Source: Abditibacterium sp.
GTDB taxonomy: Bacteria; Armatimonadota; Abditibacteriia; Abditibacteriales; Abditibacteriaceae
Assembly: GCA_030448265.1 (NCBI GenBank)
Contig: JAUJNG010000011.1
Location: 121,681 to 185,680 of the forward strand
DNA length: 64,000 bases
Direction of reading: 5' to 3'
The notes under the pieces were generated by a model. The model saw only the letters and a program-made list of their open reading frames with translations, ran no database searches and had not been told where the DNA came from. The translations under genes were made by a program, and so were the position numbers. This document shows, piece by piece, positions 17,535 through 25,890 of the stretch; within the stretch, counting starts at the first letter, position 1, and each line of letters begins with the position of its first letter.

Positions 17535-18182
17535 ATGGCGCGAAGAATCAGCTTCACCAAAGAGGTTTATTTTCTCTACGGCCTGTTCGTGAGCGACGCG
17601 CGCGGATTTCGCGTCAAGGAGAGATACCGGCATCTGGTGTGCGCCGAGTGCGGGCGAGTCGATAGCGACAAAGCCCTCGCCGAAGGCATAGATTTCGCGC
17701 GAAAACCACCCCAGGCCCCCATTCTTTCCACGGGCGACCATTTCGTGCTGATGAACGAGGGGGGCAGGGCCGTTTTCGAAAGCATCTACGGCGACGCGGT
17801 GCAGTTTCAAGGGGTCGATGGTCGCGAGGGTGTTTTTATCGCTTCTCCCGCCAAAATCATTCGCCCCGCTCTCAATGCGCCGGTTTATGCCACCGGCGCG
17901 CCGACTCCTGAAAATGAAGTGCTTCCGGCCTATCAAGGACGCTGCGGCCTGTGCCATAGAGCGTTTGAGGTGACCGTGAAGGCGCATCGCTACCGGTGGG
18001 ACGAGGGCGATACTCTGATCGCTTTGCAGGCCGACACCGGACGCACTCCCATATTGCAGTGGATGACAACCAATGAAAAAGCCGCTCAACTGAAAGCTGC
18101 TGGTTTGCCCTCGGTGCGAATCATCGCGCACGATTTCGTTTTAGATTACGCGGGCGCGGTTCCGCGTCGTGTGGAGCTTTAA
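17535..18182 (+). CDS. Hypothetical protein with two CxxC pairs
   Basis: 215 residues, soluble. Cysteine pairs in VCAECGRVDS and GRCGLCHRAF could form a zinc ribbon although they are about 100 residues apart. The protein ends ILQWMTTNEKAAQLKAAGLP and VRIIAHDFVLDYAGA. The frame is well supported by length and tight packing: it starts 28 bp after one gene and its stop lies 1 bp before the next start. I do not recognise the family. Possibly a metal-binding cytoplasmic protein. Confidence 0.6.
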   Translation: MARRISFTKEVYFLYGLFVSDARGFRVKERYRHLVCAECGRVDSDKALAEGIDFARKPPQAPILSTGDHFVLMNEGGRAVFESIYGDAVQFQGVDGREGVFIASPAKIIRPALNAPVYATGAPTPENEVLPAYQGRCGLCHRAFEVTVKAHRYRWDEGDTLIALQADTGRTPILQWMTTNEKAAQLKAAGLPSVRIIAHDFVLDYAGAVPRRVEL

Positions 18183-18183
18183 A

Positions 18184-18864
18184 ATGACTCTTCAACGCCT
18201 TTCGCCCACTCAAATTCTCACCGATGTCCCGCTCGAAGCCGCGCGCGAGGCGGTCTGGTATGGCCTGCGCGATGCGGGCGTCTCCAATGTCGTCATCGAC
18301 CGCGACAAAAACGTGGTCGTCGGCTCGACGGGCGCCAGTCTGAGCACCTACGGCCAGAACATCACCGCGACTCTCGTAACTCGCGCCGAGGGCGTCTCGA
18401 TTACGCTCAAAAGCGAAGCGCAGGTGCAGGGCAGCATCGATTTCGGCAAATCGAAGCGCCACGCCAAGAGTGTGGCCGATGCGGTTGAAAACTCGCTTCG
18501 ACAGGGCGAACGACCGCGTGAGGCCGTTGTGGAAACTGGGCCACTCGCGCCGATTGCGGCCCCGACGGGCGAACTGGCGACGGGCGCGAGCGGCCCGATT
18601 TACGGCGTCGCGCTGCCGCCCAAACGCGGCACCGTCGTCTTGATTTACGGCTTGCTGGGGATTTCGTGCTGTCAGATCGCGGCGCCCTTCGCCTGGTTTT
18701 ACGGCTCGCGCGCGCTCAGGGAATACGGCGTCAGCGACCCTGGCGATAAAACCATCGTGCGTATCGGCTGGGTTTTGGGCATTCTGGGCACCATTGTTTT
18801 GGTCGCGCGACTGGGCTTCTACGCTTATTCTTTCGCCACCGGTGGTCAGCCGACGCTTTTTTAG
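18184..18864 (+). CDS. DUF4190-type membrane protein
   Basis: 226 residues. The N-terminal half is a small alpha/beta region (DVPLEAAREAVWYGLRDAGV, VVIDRDKNVVVGSTGAS, ATLVTRAEGVSITLKSEAQV). The C-terminal part has two membrane helices with GLLGISCCQIAAPFAWFYGS and GWVLGILGTIVLVARLG, the pattern of DUF4190. A GTG at 18169 is an alternative start overlapping the upstream gene. The 3' end overlaps the convergent gene at 18861 by 4 bp. Role unknown. Confidence 0.65.
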   Translation: MTLQRLSPTQILTDVPLEAAREAVWYGLRDAGVSNVVIDRDKNVVVGSTGASLSTYGQNITATLVTRAEGVSITLKSEAQVQGSIDFGKSKRHAKSVADAVENSLRQGERPREAVVETGPLAPIAAPTGELATGASGPIYGVALPPKRGTVVLIYGLLGISCCQIAAPFAWFYGSRALREYGVSDPGDKTIVRIGWVLGILGTIVLVARLGFYAYSFATGGQPTLF

Positions 18865-20003
18865 GGCGCGTTTTGGGGCAACATTCGCGTTAAATCGTGA
18901 ATCTCGATGCCGGTAGGAGTGGGGCTGAGATAGTGGCGTCCGTCGCGCGAGAAATCGCCCTCGGTGCGCCAGTAGTGGGACGGTGTGGTCGTGAGTTCGC
19001 GGGTTTGACCCGCCACGCGGCCTGAAGCGACGCTGTAAAACGATTCCACTCTCTGGCTTCCCGCGACCATCACGCGGCCATCGGGCGAAAAACGCGCGTA
19101 GGGCAGCCACAAAAGCGAGTTGGCGCCCGCCTCGACTTTGACGAAACGCACTTTGAACGTTCGCAAATCGAGGCGCGCGATGTGCGCCGACACGACGGTG
19201 GTGCCATCTTCGAAACACACGGTCGCAAGCAAACTCTGGCCATCGAGCGTGAAAGTCGGCGGGCCGAAGCCGTCGCCAGGAAGCGTGGCGACGACCTTTA
19301 AATCGGGCCACGAACAGACTTTGATCTTGTCGCCGTAATGAGCCAAATTATGGAGTGAACCGCGACGAGCCATGTCGGACTTTCGGAACGTGCGCCGCGC
19401 GCTCGAAAACGCGACCCATTTTCCGTCCGGTGAAAACGTGGCGTCGAGGGGTAATTCCTTGCCGAAAACCCCTTTCCAACCGTTTTGCGGCTGCACCATG
19501 AAGTCTTCGAGGCCCACGAATGCCACGCCGTTTTTGCGGAGCAGATAAAGGCCGCGCGAATCGGGCTTCCACACCAGACGCCGCGCTGGGTCTCTGCCGA
19601 TGTCGATGGGAGCGCGTTGGTAAAATCCGTTTTTGACTTCGCACAAAGACAGGAAATAGTGCCGGTTGGAACCGAAAAAAGTGGATGCCAGCCAGCGCCC
19701 GTTGGGCGAAAGCGTGACCGAGTAGACAACATCTTTTTGATGCACTTCGGCGATTTTCTCGCCGGTATTGACGTTGAAGCGGGCGAAAACGGTTTCCGTT
19801 GGCCCGCGCATCCCGCGCGGCGGCGTGGGAAAACCCATGCTGACGATTTCGCCCTCCAAGCCGAAAAACGCGGCGTGAATCGGCGTGCCGGAATGGATGA
19901 ACGCCGCCCGCGTTTTGCGAAATTGGAGGAACAGCGCGACGCCCAAAATGACCAGCAACGGCGCCATAAGCAGCGCGATTTCGCGCCCATAAGGTCGTTT
20001 CAT
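18861..20003 (-). CDS. Membrane-anchored beta-propeller protein (TolB/WD40-like)
   Basis: 380 residues: one N-terminal membrane anchor (IALLMAPLLVILGVALFLQF), then repeated propeller blades marked by SP-G-WLA or SPDGKWVAF-like strands (LSPNGRWLAS, WKPDSRGLYLL, FSPDGKWVAFSS, FTLDGQSLLAT, FSPDGRVMVAGS, FSRDGRHYLSP). Such proteins usually present a recognition surface on the outside of the inner membrane; no catalytic site is visible. The start overlaps the stop of the upstream gene (20000) by 4 bp, so the two are probably translationally coupled. Confidence 0.75.
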   Translation of the reverse strand: MKRPYGREIALLMAPLLVILGVALFLQFRKTRAAFIHSGTPIHAAFFGLEGEIVSMGFPTPPRGMRGPTETVFARFNVNTGEKIAEVHQKDVVYSVTLSPNGRWLASTFFGSNRHYFLSLCEVKNGFYQRAPIDIGRDPARRLVWKPDSRGLYLLRKNGVAFVGLEDFMVQPQNGWKGVFGKELPLDATFSPDGKWVAFSSARRTFRKSDMARRGSLHNLAHYGDKIKVCSWPDLKVVATLPGDGFGPPTFTLDGQSLLATVCFEDGTTVVSAHIARLDLRTFKVRFVKVEAGANSLLWLPYARFSPDGRVMVAGSQRVESFYSVASGRVAGQTRELTTTPSHYWRTEGDFSRDGRHYLSPTPTGIEIHDLTRMLPQNAP

Positions 20004-21943
20004 GGCGCGTCCTCTTTGGAATGGCCAACACCAACTTCAAACGCCGCCATCTGTCGCGTGCCAGGAAGCGCGGGATCGGCGCGGAAAAACTGCATCGTGC
20101 CTGGCGGGACGCGCTTTTCGTCGGGCGCACCGAAAAGCGGGTTGTGATGGGTTTTCAAGGTCGCGCTCGACAGCCAGACCCGCTTGGGATTGGGAGTTTG
20201 GCGCGGCGCGGTCTGGTCTCGAAGTCGAATGGGAACGGTGTGAACGTCGTTGATGCTCTGGTAGCCGTTTCGACCCGCGCGCGTGCCCTGCCATACCCAG
20301 ACGGGGCGCTCGAACACTTCGCCGCGCGCGCCGGACTGGGACGAGAGACGCCACGCGCCATAAACGACGTGCCATTCCATCGGCCTGAAAAGAATGGGCA
20401 GCGAACTGCGGGCGACCACGTTATCGCCAGAATCCAAAACTTCGGCCCAGAGTATCGTGCTGCTCACTTTTCTGGGCGCGTAAACCTGCGCGCCCACATT
20501 GCGCGCGCGGTCGGAAACGGCGATGTCGTCCTTGGGGCCAGGGCCGTTGATTTGAATCGAGGGGTCTTCGCATCGAAAGCGCACGCGCACCGCCCGTTCG
20601 TCAATGGTGGCAATGAACGAGCGCGGCGACGGCGCCAAGCCCTGGGGCGCGATGCCGATGATCGCGCCGTTCCATTGACTATAGCCGTCGGCGGGGCGCA
20701 GGTTTTGGTGGAACCGGTCATTTCGCTCTCTCCAACGTCCTGCGGAGCGCAATTCCTGGCGCCGGTCGTATTCGTAGTCGCCCTGGGCGTAGCCGTCCGG
20801 CCCGATTTTGAACTGCGCTTTGAGCGTATTGGCGCCCTGCACCTGCAATTCGAAAAGCCCGTTTTGCTTCAAAACCTGGCGTTTGAAGCCGCGTTCGCTG
20901 GCGATTTCTTCCATCGCGTCGGGGTTTGTTTTGGAAGAGTAAGACGAAAGCCAGCGCAGGTTTTGGCCGCTCTCAAACGCGAAATCGGTGTTGAAGTAGC
21001 GCCCGCTCCACAACGGCCACACCTCGCTGCCGCGCTTGGTAGGATCCCCAAACACGGCGCGAAACTGCCATTTCCCGCCGCGCCTGGGCACCACGAGCGG
21101 GAAACCTTTTTCGCCCTGGCGCGGCACTTTTTGCCACTGCGGGTTGAGCGTCGAGCGGTATTCGATGGCGGTGATGCGCGCGGTGCGGGCGTCGGCTTCG
21201 TCCCTGGTGCGCGCCCAGGGCGGCGGCCATTTTTTGGATCCGGCCAGGGGCGCGGCGACTTCGATTTGCACCTTGTGCCGCACGAGGCCGTTGGCGCTCC
21301 GCATTCCGAAGGGGCCAGGAAACACCCTCAGTTCGCCGTCGTAGCGCCACTGCCCGCCGCCCCAGGCGCGCACGAAGCCCACCAGATAACGCTTGCCGTT
21401 CCACGACGCGCCGCGAGTGATGATTTGGCCGCGCCGTCCGATTCGCGCCACCGGAAACTCGCGCCAGGGCTGCGACGAGTCGGCGCGCGCATAAGCCTTT
21501 TTGATGAAAATGTGAGCACGGAGGCGGCGCGCGAACGTATCCTCAAGCGGCATTCGTCCGAGCGGGCGTGAAGCGGGCGTTGGAAGTGGCTTCAAAGCGG
21601 GCCAGCCCTTTAAGATCAAGGCGAAACGCCCGTCGTGAGGCATGATGAAACGAGAGGAACTTCCCGCGAACGGGAAGTCGTCGTCGAGGCTCGAAAGCGG
21701 CGGCAAGGGTGCCGCGACTTCGATTTTGGCCGGTTTGGGGGCTTGGGAAGAGCCGCGCGGCGGCAGGGGAGCAATCTGAACTTTCGCGGCGGTGTCGCGC
21801 GCTGGCGTTGGCCGCAGGCGCGGTGCGAGTGAACGCGGCGCAGTGGTATTTGAGGCGAGGGGCGCATCCTGCGAATGCGCGGCGCCGCGCCAGAGCGCGG
21901 CAACAAAGAGCGGGAGGGTGGCGAAGAGAAGTTTGGGATTCAT
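20000..21943 (-). CDS. Large secreted hypothetical protein
   Basis: 647 residues from the ATG at 21943; a GTG at 21964 adds MKKRFCR. A signal peptide is clear (MNPKLLFATLPLFVAALW, cleavage near AAHSQ). The mature protein begins with a Pro/Ala-rich stretch (SLAPRLRPTPARD) and continues as a beta-rich, Trp- and Arg-rich domain with no motif I recognise. Its 3' end overlaps the start of the propeller gene by 4 bp (ATGA), so the two products may act together outside the inner membrane. Confidence 0.65.
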   Translation of the reverse strand: MNPKLLFATLPLFVAALWRGAAHSQDAPLASNTTAPRSLAPRLRPTPARDTAAKVQIAPLPPRGSSQAPKPAKIEVAAPLPPLSSLDDDFPFAGSSSRFIMPHDGRFALILKGWPALKPLPTPASRPLGRMPLEDTFARRLRAHIFIKKAYARADSSQPWREFPVARIGRRGQIITRGASWNGKRYLVGFVRAWGGGQWRYDGELRVFPGPFGMRSANGLVRHKVQIEVAAPLAGSKKWPPPWARTRDEADARTARITAIEYRSTLNPQWQKVPRQGEKGFPLVVPRRGGKWQFRAVFGDPTKRGSEVWPLWSGRYFNTDFAFESGQNLRWLSSYSSKTNPDAMEEIASERGFKRQVLKQNGLFELQVQGANTLKAQFKIGPDGYAQGDYEYDRRQELRSAGRWRERNDRFHQNLRPADGYSQWNGAIIGIAPQGLAPSPRSFIATIDERAVRVRFRCEDPSIQINGPGPKDDIAVSDRARNVGAQVYAPRKVSSTILWAEVLDSGDNVVARSSLPILFRPMEWHVVYGAWRLSSQSGARGEVFERPVWVWQGTRAGRNGYQSINDVHTVPIRLRDQTAPRQTPNPKRVWLSSATLKTHHNPLFGAPDEKRVPPGTMQFFRADPALPGTRQMAAFEVGVGHSKEDAP

Positions 21944-22065
21944 ACGGCAAAACCGCTTCTTCACGTTTCGGCGAGGAGATTTTCGCTTTCAATTTTACCG
22001 CAGGAGACGGCGAATCCATTCGCTGCCAATGAACTGGTCGAAAGGTGGTTTTGAGGCGTGAAGTC

Positions 22066-22168
22066 TTATCCGTCGTCGGGTGGATGCAATTCTGGACGCA
22101 CCAACACGCGCCGCAGATTCTGGAGTTGAGCGCGATTGAGTTCAAGCGCCGCAGTCGTCGCTGTCAGG
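22066..22168 (-). pseudogene. C-terminal fragment of a third HNH endonuclease gene
   Basis: Reading from 22168 to the TAA at 22066-22068 gives TATTAALELNRAQLQNLRRV followed by LVRPELHPPDDG. This aligns with the C-terminus of the intact HNH protein at 22507-22929 ([20 protein letters not shown], then [12 protein letters not shown]). Nothing of the catalytic part remains. Confidence 0.7.
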
Positions 22169-22312
22169 GGTCGCGGCGCAGCAGGGGCTCAAAACCCGCC
22201 TGCTCGAAATGGTGGTCATAGGCGAGGGCGCGGGAAAGGCCGCGCCCCTGCATCACCACGAACGAAATGCAGTCGGTGAGCGACCATTCCTTATCGGGCC
22301 GCGCCTGATGCC
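22164..22312 (-). pseudogene. C-terminal fragment of a VapC-type PIN toxin
   Basis: Encodes [20 protein letters not shown] followed by [21 protein letters not shown], the C-terminal signature of PIN-domain VapC ribonucleases (WSLTD and DHHFEQAGF). The N-terminal two thirds are missing and replaced, in frame, by a ppdK-derived fragment (22313-22498), giving an open chimeric frame. Its stop overlaps the HNH remnant. Confidence 0.75.
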
Positions 22313-22498
22313 AGGCAATCGCCGCTTGCGCCGCTGCCAGACGCGCCACCGGCACGCGCTTGGGGCTGCACGAAACGTAAGTCAAACCCAACTTGTGGCA
22401 GAACTTGACCGAATCGGGGTCGCCACCCTGTTCGCCGCAGATGCCGAGTTTGATGCCAGGATTCGACGTCAGACAGGGGCGCGGGATTTCGATCCTGG
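22313..22498 (-). pseudogene. ppdK 3'-end fragment A (internally deleted)
   Basis: Matches the C-terminal coding end of ppdK. It encodes [20 protein letters not shown], then [20 protein letters not shown]. It is preceded by [12 protein letters not shown], which in the resident ppdK lies about 70 residues earlier, so about 215 bp are deleted. It lacks the ppdK stop and reads into the PIN remnant. Same strand as ppdK. Confidence 0.85.
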
Positions 22499-22506
22499 CG
22501 GCACCC

Positions 22507-22929
22507 TCAATCATCGTCCGGTGGGTGAAAACCGCGCAATAGTAAAACGTCACGCAAGTTCAAAACGCCTTCACGGTTCAAATCCAGAGCGGCGACGGTA
22601 GCGCGCCCTGTCGGAGTGAGGCCGAGAACACGAAGTTTGTCGTCCGACCACCTGAAATGCTCCACCCACCTCTGCCGTCTGGGATCGAATAATGGTGCTT
22701 CAACTCCCGTCACGGGGTCATGAGCGCCGGTTTTGTTGTATTTCCTGTTATTGCAGCCCTGACACGCCAGCGCCAGATTGGTTAGCTCGTCGTCTCCTTC
22801 GAGCGATTGCGGCCAAATATGATCGACCGAGAAGTTTTGTGTGGAATGGCTTTCGGGACACCGGCAGTATTCGCAGCGCCCGCCGGCTCGCTTACGGGCC
22901 AGTCTGCGATTGGCAGTGGAAATGGGCAT
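22507..22929 (-). CDS. HNH endonuclease of a two-gene module (copy 1)
   Basis: 140 residues, start [20 protein letters not shown]/zinc features: Cys19-x2-Cys22 (RCEYC), Asp36-His37 (SVDHIWPQS), Asn51, and Cys56-x2-Cys59-Asn60 (ACQGCNNRK). The C-terminal part ([38 protein letters not shown]) is shared with a group of HNH proteins I recall from cyanobacteria. Predicted to cut DNA. The start lies 1 nt after the stop of the small helical-protein gene, as in copy 2 of the module where the gap is 3 nt. The 3' end abuts ppdK fragment A. A role in defence or as a toxin is inference. Confidence 0.85.
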   Translation of the reverse strand: MPISTANRRLARKRAGGRCEYCRCPESHSTQNFSVDHIWPQSLEGDDELTNLALACQGCNNRKYNKTGAHDPVTGVEAPLFDPRRQRWVEHFRWSDDKLRVLGLTPTGRATVAALDLNREGVLNLRDVLLLRGFHPPDDD

Positions 22930-22930
22930 T

Positions 22931-23305
22931 TTACGGCGTGGCTTCCGCGCGCAGGTGAAGTCCCAACTGGTGATAAAGCGCGTCAAAAACGGCGCCGCGA
23001 TAATCAGCCAATTCGGAAACCGCGCGCAGCTTACGCGCCCAGACCACCTCGCGCTCGTCATCCAACTGAATCAGTTCTGTGAGTTCCTCATCTGTGAGCG
23101 TGCGTGTCTCGCGTTTAACGCGCAATTCCAAAAGCCGTTCGCCGCCTGGCAATGGCTGGTTGATTTCTTCAATGAGTCGCGTTTCCACATTGTCCAAGAC
23201 GTTGGAATGATAACGCGACTGATTGCGGCGCGCGGCGGCTTCCACAGCGCGCAATTCGTCCAAAGACAGGGTTTCTAACTCGCGTTCAATTTGAGCAACA
23301 GACAT
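22931..23305 (-). CDS. Small helical partner protein of the HNH module (copy 1)
   Basis: 124 residues, start MSVAQIERELETLSLDELRA with GGAG 9 nt upstream. Predicted mostly alpha-helical, ending in a conserved-looking block (LTELIQLDDEREVVWARKLR, AVSELADYRGAVFDALYHQL). It is homologous to the protein at 27713-28093, and both stand immediately in front of an HNH gene, so the pair is a unit. The arrangement (small acidic protein first, nuclease second, near-abutting) is that of an antitoxin-toxin or regulator-effector pair. No DNA-binding motif is obvious. Confidence 0.75.
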   Translation of the reverse strand: MSVAQIERELETLSLDELRAVEAAARRNQSRYHSNVLDNVETRLIEEINQPLPGGERLLELRVKRETRTLTDEELTELIQLDDEREVVWARKLRAVSELADYRGAVFDALYHQLGLHLRAEATP

Positions 23306-23423
23306 GATGAGACTCCAATGGGAGAAAGTGTAGCTTTGGTGTGTCGGGCGTCGCACTCATTGGGATTGCTTCGAGCCATTGGATCGACAGAAAACTCCTG
23401 GTCTTGCCACAGAGTGCTGTGCC

Positions 23424-23464
23424 GAAAAAAGCGGCGCAGTCGAGAGACTGCGCCGCTTTTTTTC
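23424..23464. terminator. Terminator next to ppdK fragment B
   Basis: GAAAAAAGCGGCGCAGTC pairs with GACTGCGCCGCTTTTTTT. It lies just after the relic ppdK stop codon, as the terminator at 29845 does after the real ppdK, but with a different stem sequence. Confidence 0.85.
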
Positions 23465-23474
23465 TGCGTCGAAT

Positions 23475-23624
23475 TTACTTGGAGGCAATCGCCGCCTGCG
23501 CCGCCGCAAGGCGCGCCACCGGCACGCGCTTGGGGCTGCACGAAACATAGGTGAGGCCCAGTTTGTGGCAGAACTTGACGCTGTCGGGGCCGCCGCCCTG
23601 TTCGCCGCAGATGCCCAGTTTGAT
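23475..23624 (-). pseudogene. ppdK 3'-end fragment B with stop codon
   Basis: Encodes [20 protein letters not shown] through AQAAIASK and a TAA stop at 23475-23477. This corresponds to ppdK 29894-30042. One residue differs (Gly for Asp in GGDPDS), and the nucleotide sequence is close to the resident gene. Its upstream end joins directly to unrelated DNA belonging to the MmyB-type regulator gene. Confidence 0.85.
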
Positions 23625-23658
23625 TCATGGAAGCAGAGGAGCTTCGTTGCGCCAATGT

Positions 23659-24522
23659 TCAGGAGGAAGAGGCAACCTCGCGTTTGCGGCTCGGCTTGCG
23701 CTGGTGGACGAGACGGCGTAATTTTTCGGGCGTGTTCTCTTCGTCGAGCGGGGTGTAAGTGACGAGACGTAAATCTTTGCTGCCATTGACGGCATAGGTC
23801 GCGTATTCCATCAAAAGCGTGCCCGCGTCGGGATGGCACAGCGTCTTGGGGCGCGACGCGCTTTCCAGCACGTCGTGGCGCGACCACCACGCGGCGAACT
23901 CAGGATGCGCCTCTTTTAGATTGCGAATCAGTTCCACCGCTATCGGGTTGTCGCCGCCAGAGCGCGCGTAATCGGCGCGAAAAACTGCGACGGCGCAACG
24001 CGCGCTGCCTTCCCACTCGGCCATCAGGCGGCGCGCGTGCGGCATAAACATCCACCACACCCAGAACCGCTCGCCTTTGGAAAGCGCTCCAAAGTCGCCA
24101 AAGACGGCCCGCGCCGCCGCGTTCCACACCAGAATTTCCCCGTCGCGGCCCGTCACGAAGGCGGGGATGAACTCCAGCGCGTCCAGCAGCAGTTGCAAGG
24201 CGGGCGTGACCGCTTCGGGCGCGGCAGAAGCCGTCGCGCTCGGAGTGCTGCCCGCCAGGCGAAACAGATGGCGCGTCTCGTCTGGGTCAAGCTCCAGCGC
24301 ACGTGCCACACATTCCAACACTTCATGCGACGCCTTGATGTCGCGTCCCTGCTCGAGCCACGTATACCACGTCAGGCTTACAAACGCGCGCTCGGCCACT
24401 TCCTCGCGCCGCAGCCCTGGTGTGCGCCGCCGCACCCGCCCGCCCTTGTCGGCGGGCTGCAATCGCGCCCGCCGCGAGCGCAGAAACTCGCTCAGTTCTT
24501 GTCGTCTTTCCTCGTGCTTCAT
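23659..24522 (-). CDS. XRE-type regulator with MmyB-like ligand-binding domain
   Basis: 287 residues. N-terminal helix-turn-helix (LRSRRARLQPAD, GLRREEVAERAFVSLTWYTW, LEQGRDIKASHEVLECVARA) followed by a PAS-like domain with IPAFVTGRDGEILVWNAAAR, FWVWWMFMPHARRLM and LCHPDAGTLLMEYATY. This is the typical MmyB / MLTR-type layout. It is divergent from two DJ-1/PfpI genes with about 145 bp between, so it most likely controls them in response to a small hydrophobic or reactive ligand (inference). Confidence 0.88.
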   Translation of the reverse strand: MKHEERRQELSEFLRSRRARLQPADKGGRVRRRTPGLRREEVAERAFVSLTWYTWLEQGRDIKASHEVLECVARALELDPDETRHLFRLAGSTPSATASAAPEAVTPALQLLLDALEFIPAFVTGRDGEILVWNAAARAVFGDFGALSKGERFWVWWMFMPHARRLMAEWEGSARCAVAVFRADYARSGGDNPIAVELIRNLKEAHPEFAAWWSRHDVLESASRPKTLCHPDAGTLLMEYATYAVNGSKDLRLVTYTPLDEENTPEKLRRLVHQRKPSRKREVASSS

Positions 24523-24666
24523 CGCGGTTCCTCCCGTTCCCCGTTCAGGTTAACAGGCTTTATCATAGTAGCGGGGTAATAGCATAAACGCTCTCTGTTT
24601 GACGGCGCGCGCGTGGCGCACAATTGCTGTGGCACAAGTTTTTACTCGAATTGCCAGGGAGAACAC

Positions 24667-25854
24667 ATGAAACATGGAATCACACAAGCCGAACCTGTTG
24701 AACGGGCCGGCAACGCCGCGACACGATGGACACGGCGACACTTCACGCGGGGCTTGACGTTGAGCACAGTTGCGACGCTGGTGTTGCTGGCGATGGGACG
24801 AGGCGGCGCGCAGGCCCAGAGCGACACACCCCAGCGCGCACCAGCGCCAGGAGCAGCCAGGAAAGCACAGAAAGCGTTGATTGTGGTCACCAACCACGAC
24901 AAGCTGGGCGAGACGGGCCGCAAGACGGGCTACTACTTGTCCGAGGTAGCGCATCCCTATTACGCGCTGCGACGGGCCGGAATCGAAGTCAGCTTCGCCA
25001 GCCCGCGCGGCGGCGCGGCGCCGCTCGATCCCAGCAGCCTGAATTTGAAGGACGAGGAAAACCGCCGTTTCTTTGAAGACGACGGGCTGATGCGCCAATT
25101 GACGCGCACCCTTCCCGTCGCGAGCCTGCGCGCCGCAGATTACGACGCGATCCTGTTCGCGGGCGGGCACGGCACGATGTGGGATTTGCCAGGAAGCGAG
25201 CCTCTGGCGCGTCTGGCGAGCCAGATTTACGAACGCCAGGGAGTCGTGGCGGCGGTGTGTCACGGCCCCGCCGGTCTGGTCAACGTGCGCCTGTCCAACG
25301 GGCGGTATCTGGTGGCGGGAAAGCGAGTGGCGGCCTTCACGGACGAGGAAGAGCGCGCCGTCAAACTGGACGGCGTGGTTCCGTTTCTGCTGGCGTCACG
25401 ACTGCAAGAGCGCGGCGCGACGCACACCAAAGCGGCGAACTTTCAGCCGCACGTCGAAGTGTTCGAGCGCCTGGTGACGGGCCAGAATCCGGCCTCGGCG
25501 CGTGGCGTGGGCGAGGCCGTCGTCCGCTTGCTGACGACTCGCGCGGCGCAGTCCCAAACGGTGGGCACGGTCACGGTTGTGGCTCGCGTTCAGGCCAGGC
25601 CGAACACGCAGGAGGAGTTCCGACGCGCGTGCATCGCGGCGCGCGACGCCACGCGGCGCGAAGCGGGCTGCGTTTCCTACGACCTACATCAGGGCGTGGA
25701 CGATCCCACGCGGTTCGTGATGGTCGAGCGCTTTCGCAGTCGCGCCGACTTCGATTTTCACCTGCAAACCCCGCACGTCAAGACCTGGTTCGAAACGACC
25801 TCGCCGCTCGCCGTCGCGCCCGTTGACGTGACCGTGCTGCAAATCGTCGATTGA
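24667..25854 (+). CDS. Exported DJ-1/PfpI-family protein fused to an ABM domain
   Basis: 395 residues. The N-terminus has a twin-arginine-like signal (TRRHFTRGLTLSTVATLVLL, cleavage near AQA). Then comes a DJ-1/PfpI domain like Hsp31 glyoxalase III (ALIVVTNHDKLGETGRKTGY; EVAHPYYALRRAGIEVSFAS; ILFAGGHGTMWDLPGSEPL; nucleophile Cys in AVCHGPAGL). From about residue 300 an antibiotic-biosynthesis-monooxygenase (ABM) domain follows (TVVARVQARPNTQEEF, GCVSYDLHQGVDDPTRFVMV, HLQTPHVKTW). The fusion fits detoxification of reactive carbonyls or quinones outside the cytoplasm. SD AGGGAGA lies before the ATG. The next gene is also a DJ-1 protein. Confidence 0.85.
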   Translation: MKHGITQAEPVERAGNAATRWTRRHFTRGLTLSTVATLVLLAMGRGGAQAQSDTPQRAPAPGAARKAQKALIVVTNHDKLGETGRKTGYYLSEVAHPYYALRRAGIEVSFASPRGGAAPLDPSSLNLKDEENRRFFEDDGLMRQLTRTLPVASLRAADYDAILFAGGHGTMWDLPGSEPLARLASQIYERQGVVAAVCHGPAGLVNVRLSNGRYLVAGKRVAAFTDEEERAVKLDGVVPFLLASRLQERGATHTKAANFQPHVEVFERLVTGQNPASARGVGEAVVRLLTTRAAQSQTVGTVTVVARVQARPNTQEEFRRACIAARDATRREAGCVSYDLHQGVDDPTRFVMVERFRSRADFDFHLQTPHVKTWFETTSPLAVAPVDVTVLQIVD

Positions 25855-25890
25855 ATCCCGACATCTTCAAGCCACACCAAGGCACATCCC

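Noticed and set aside
22164..22553. A single 129-residue hypothetical protein
   Set aside because: The frame is a chimera of a ppdK fragment and the end of a PIN toxin and has no conserved start; treated as pseudogene remnants.
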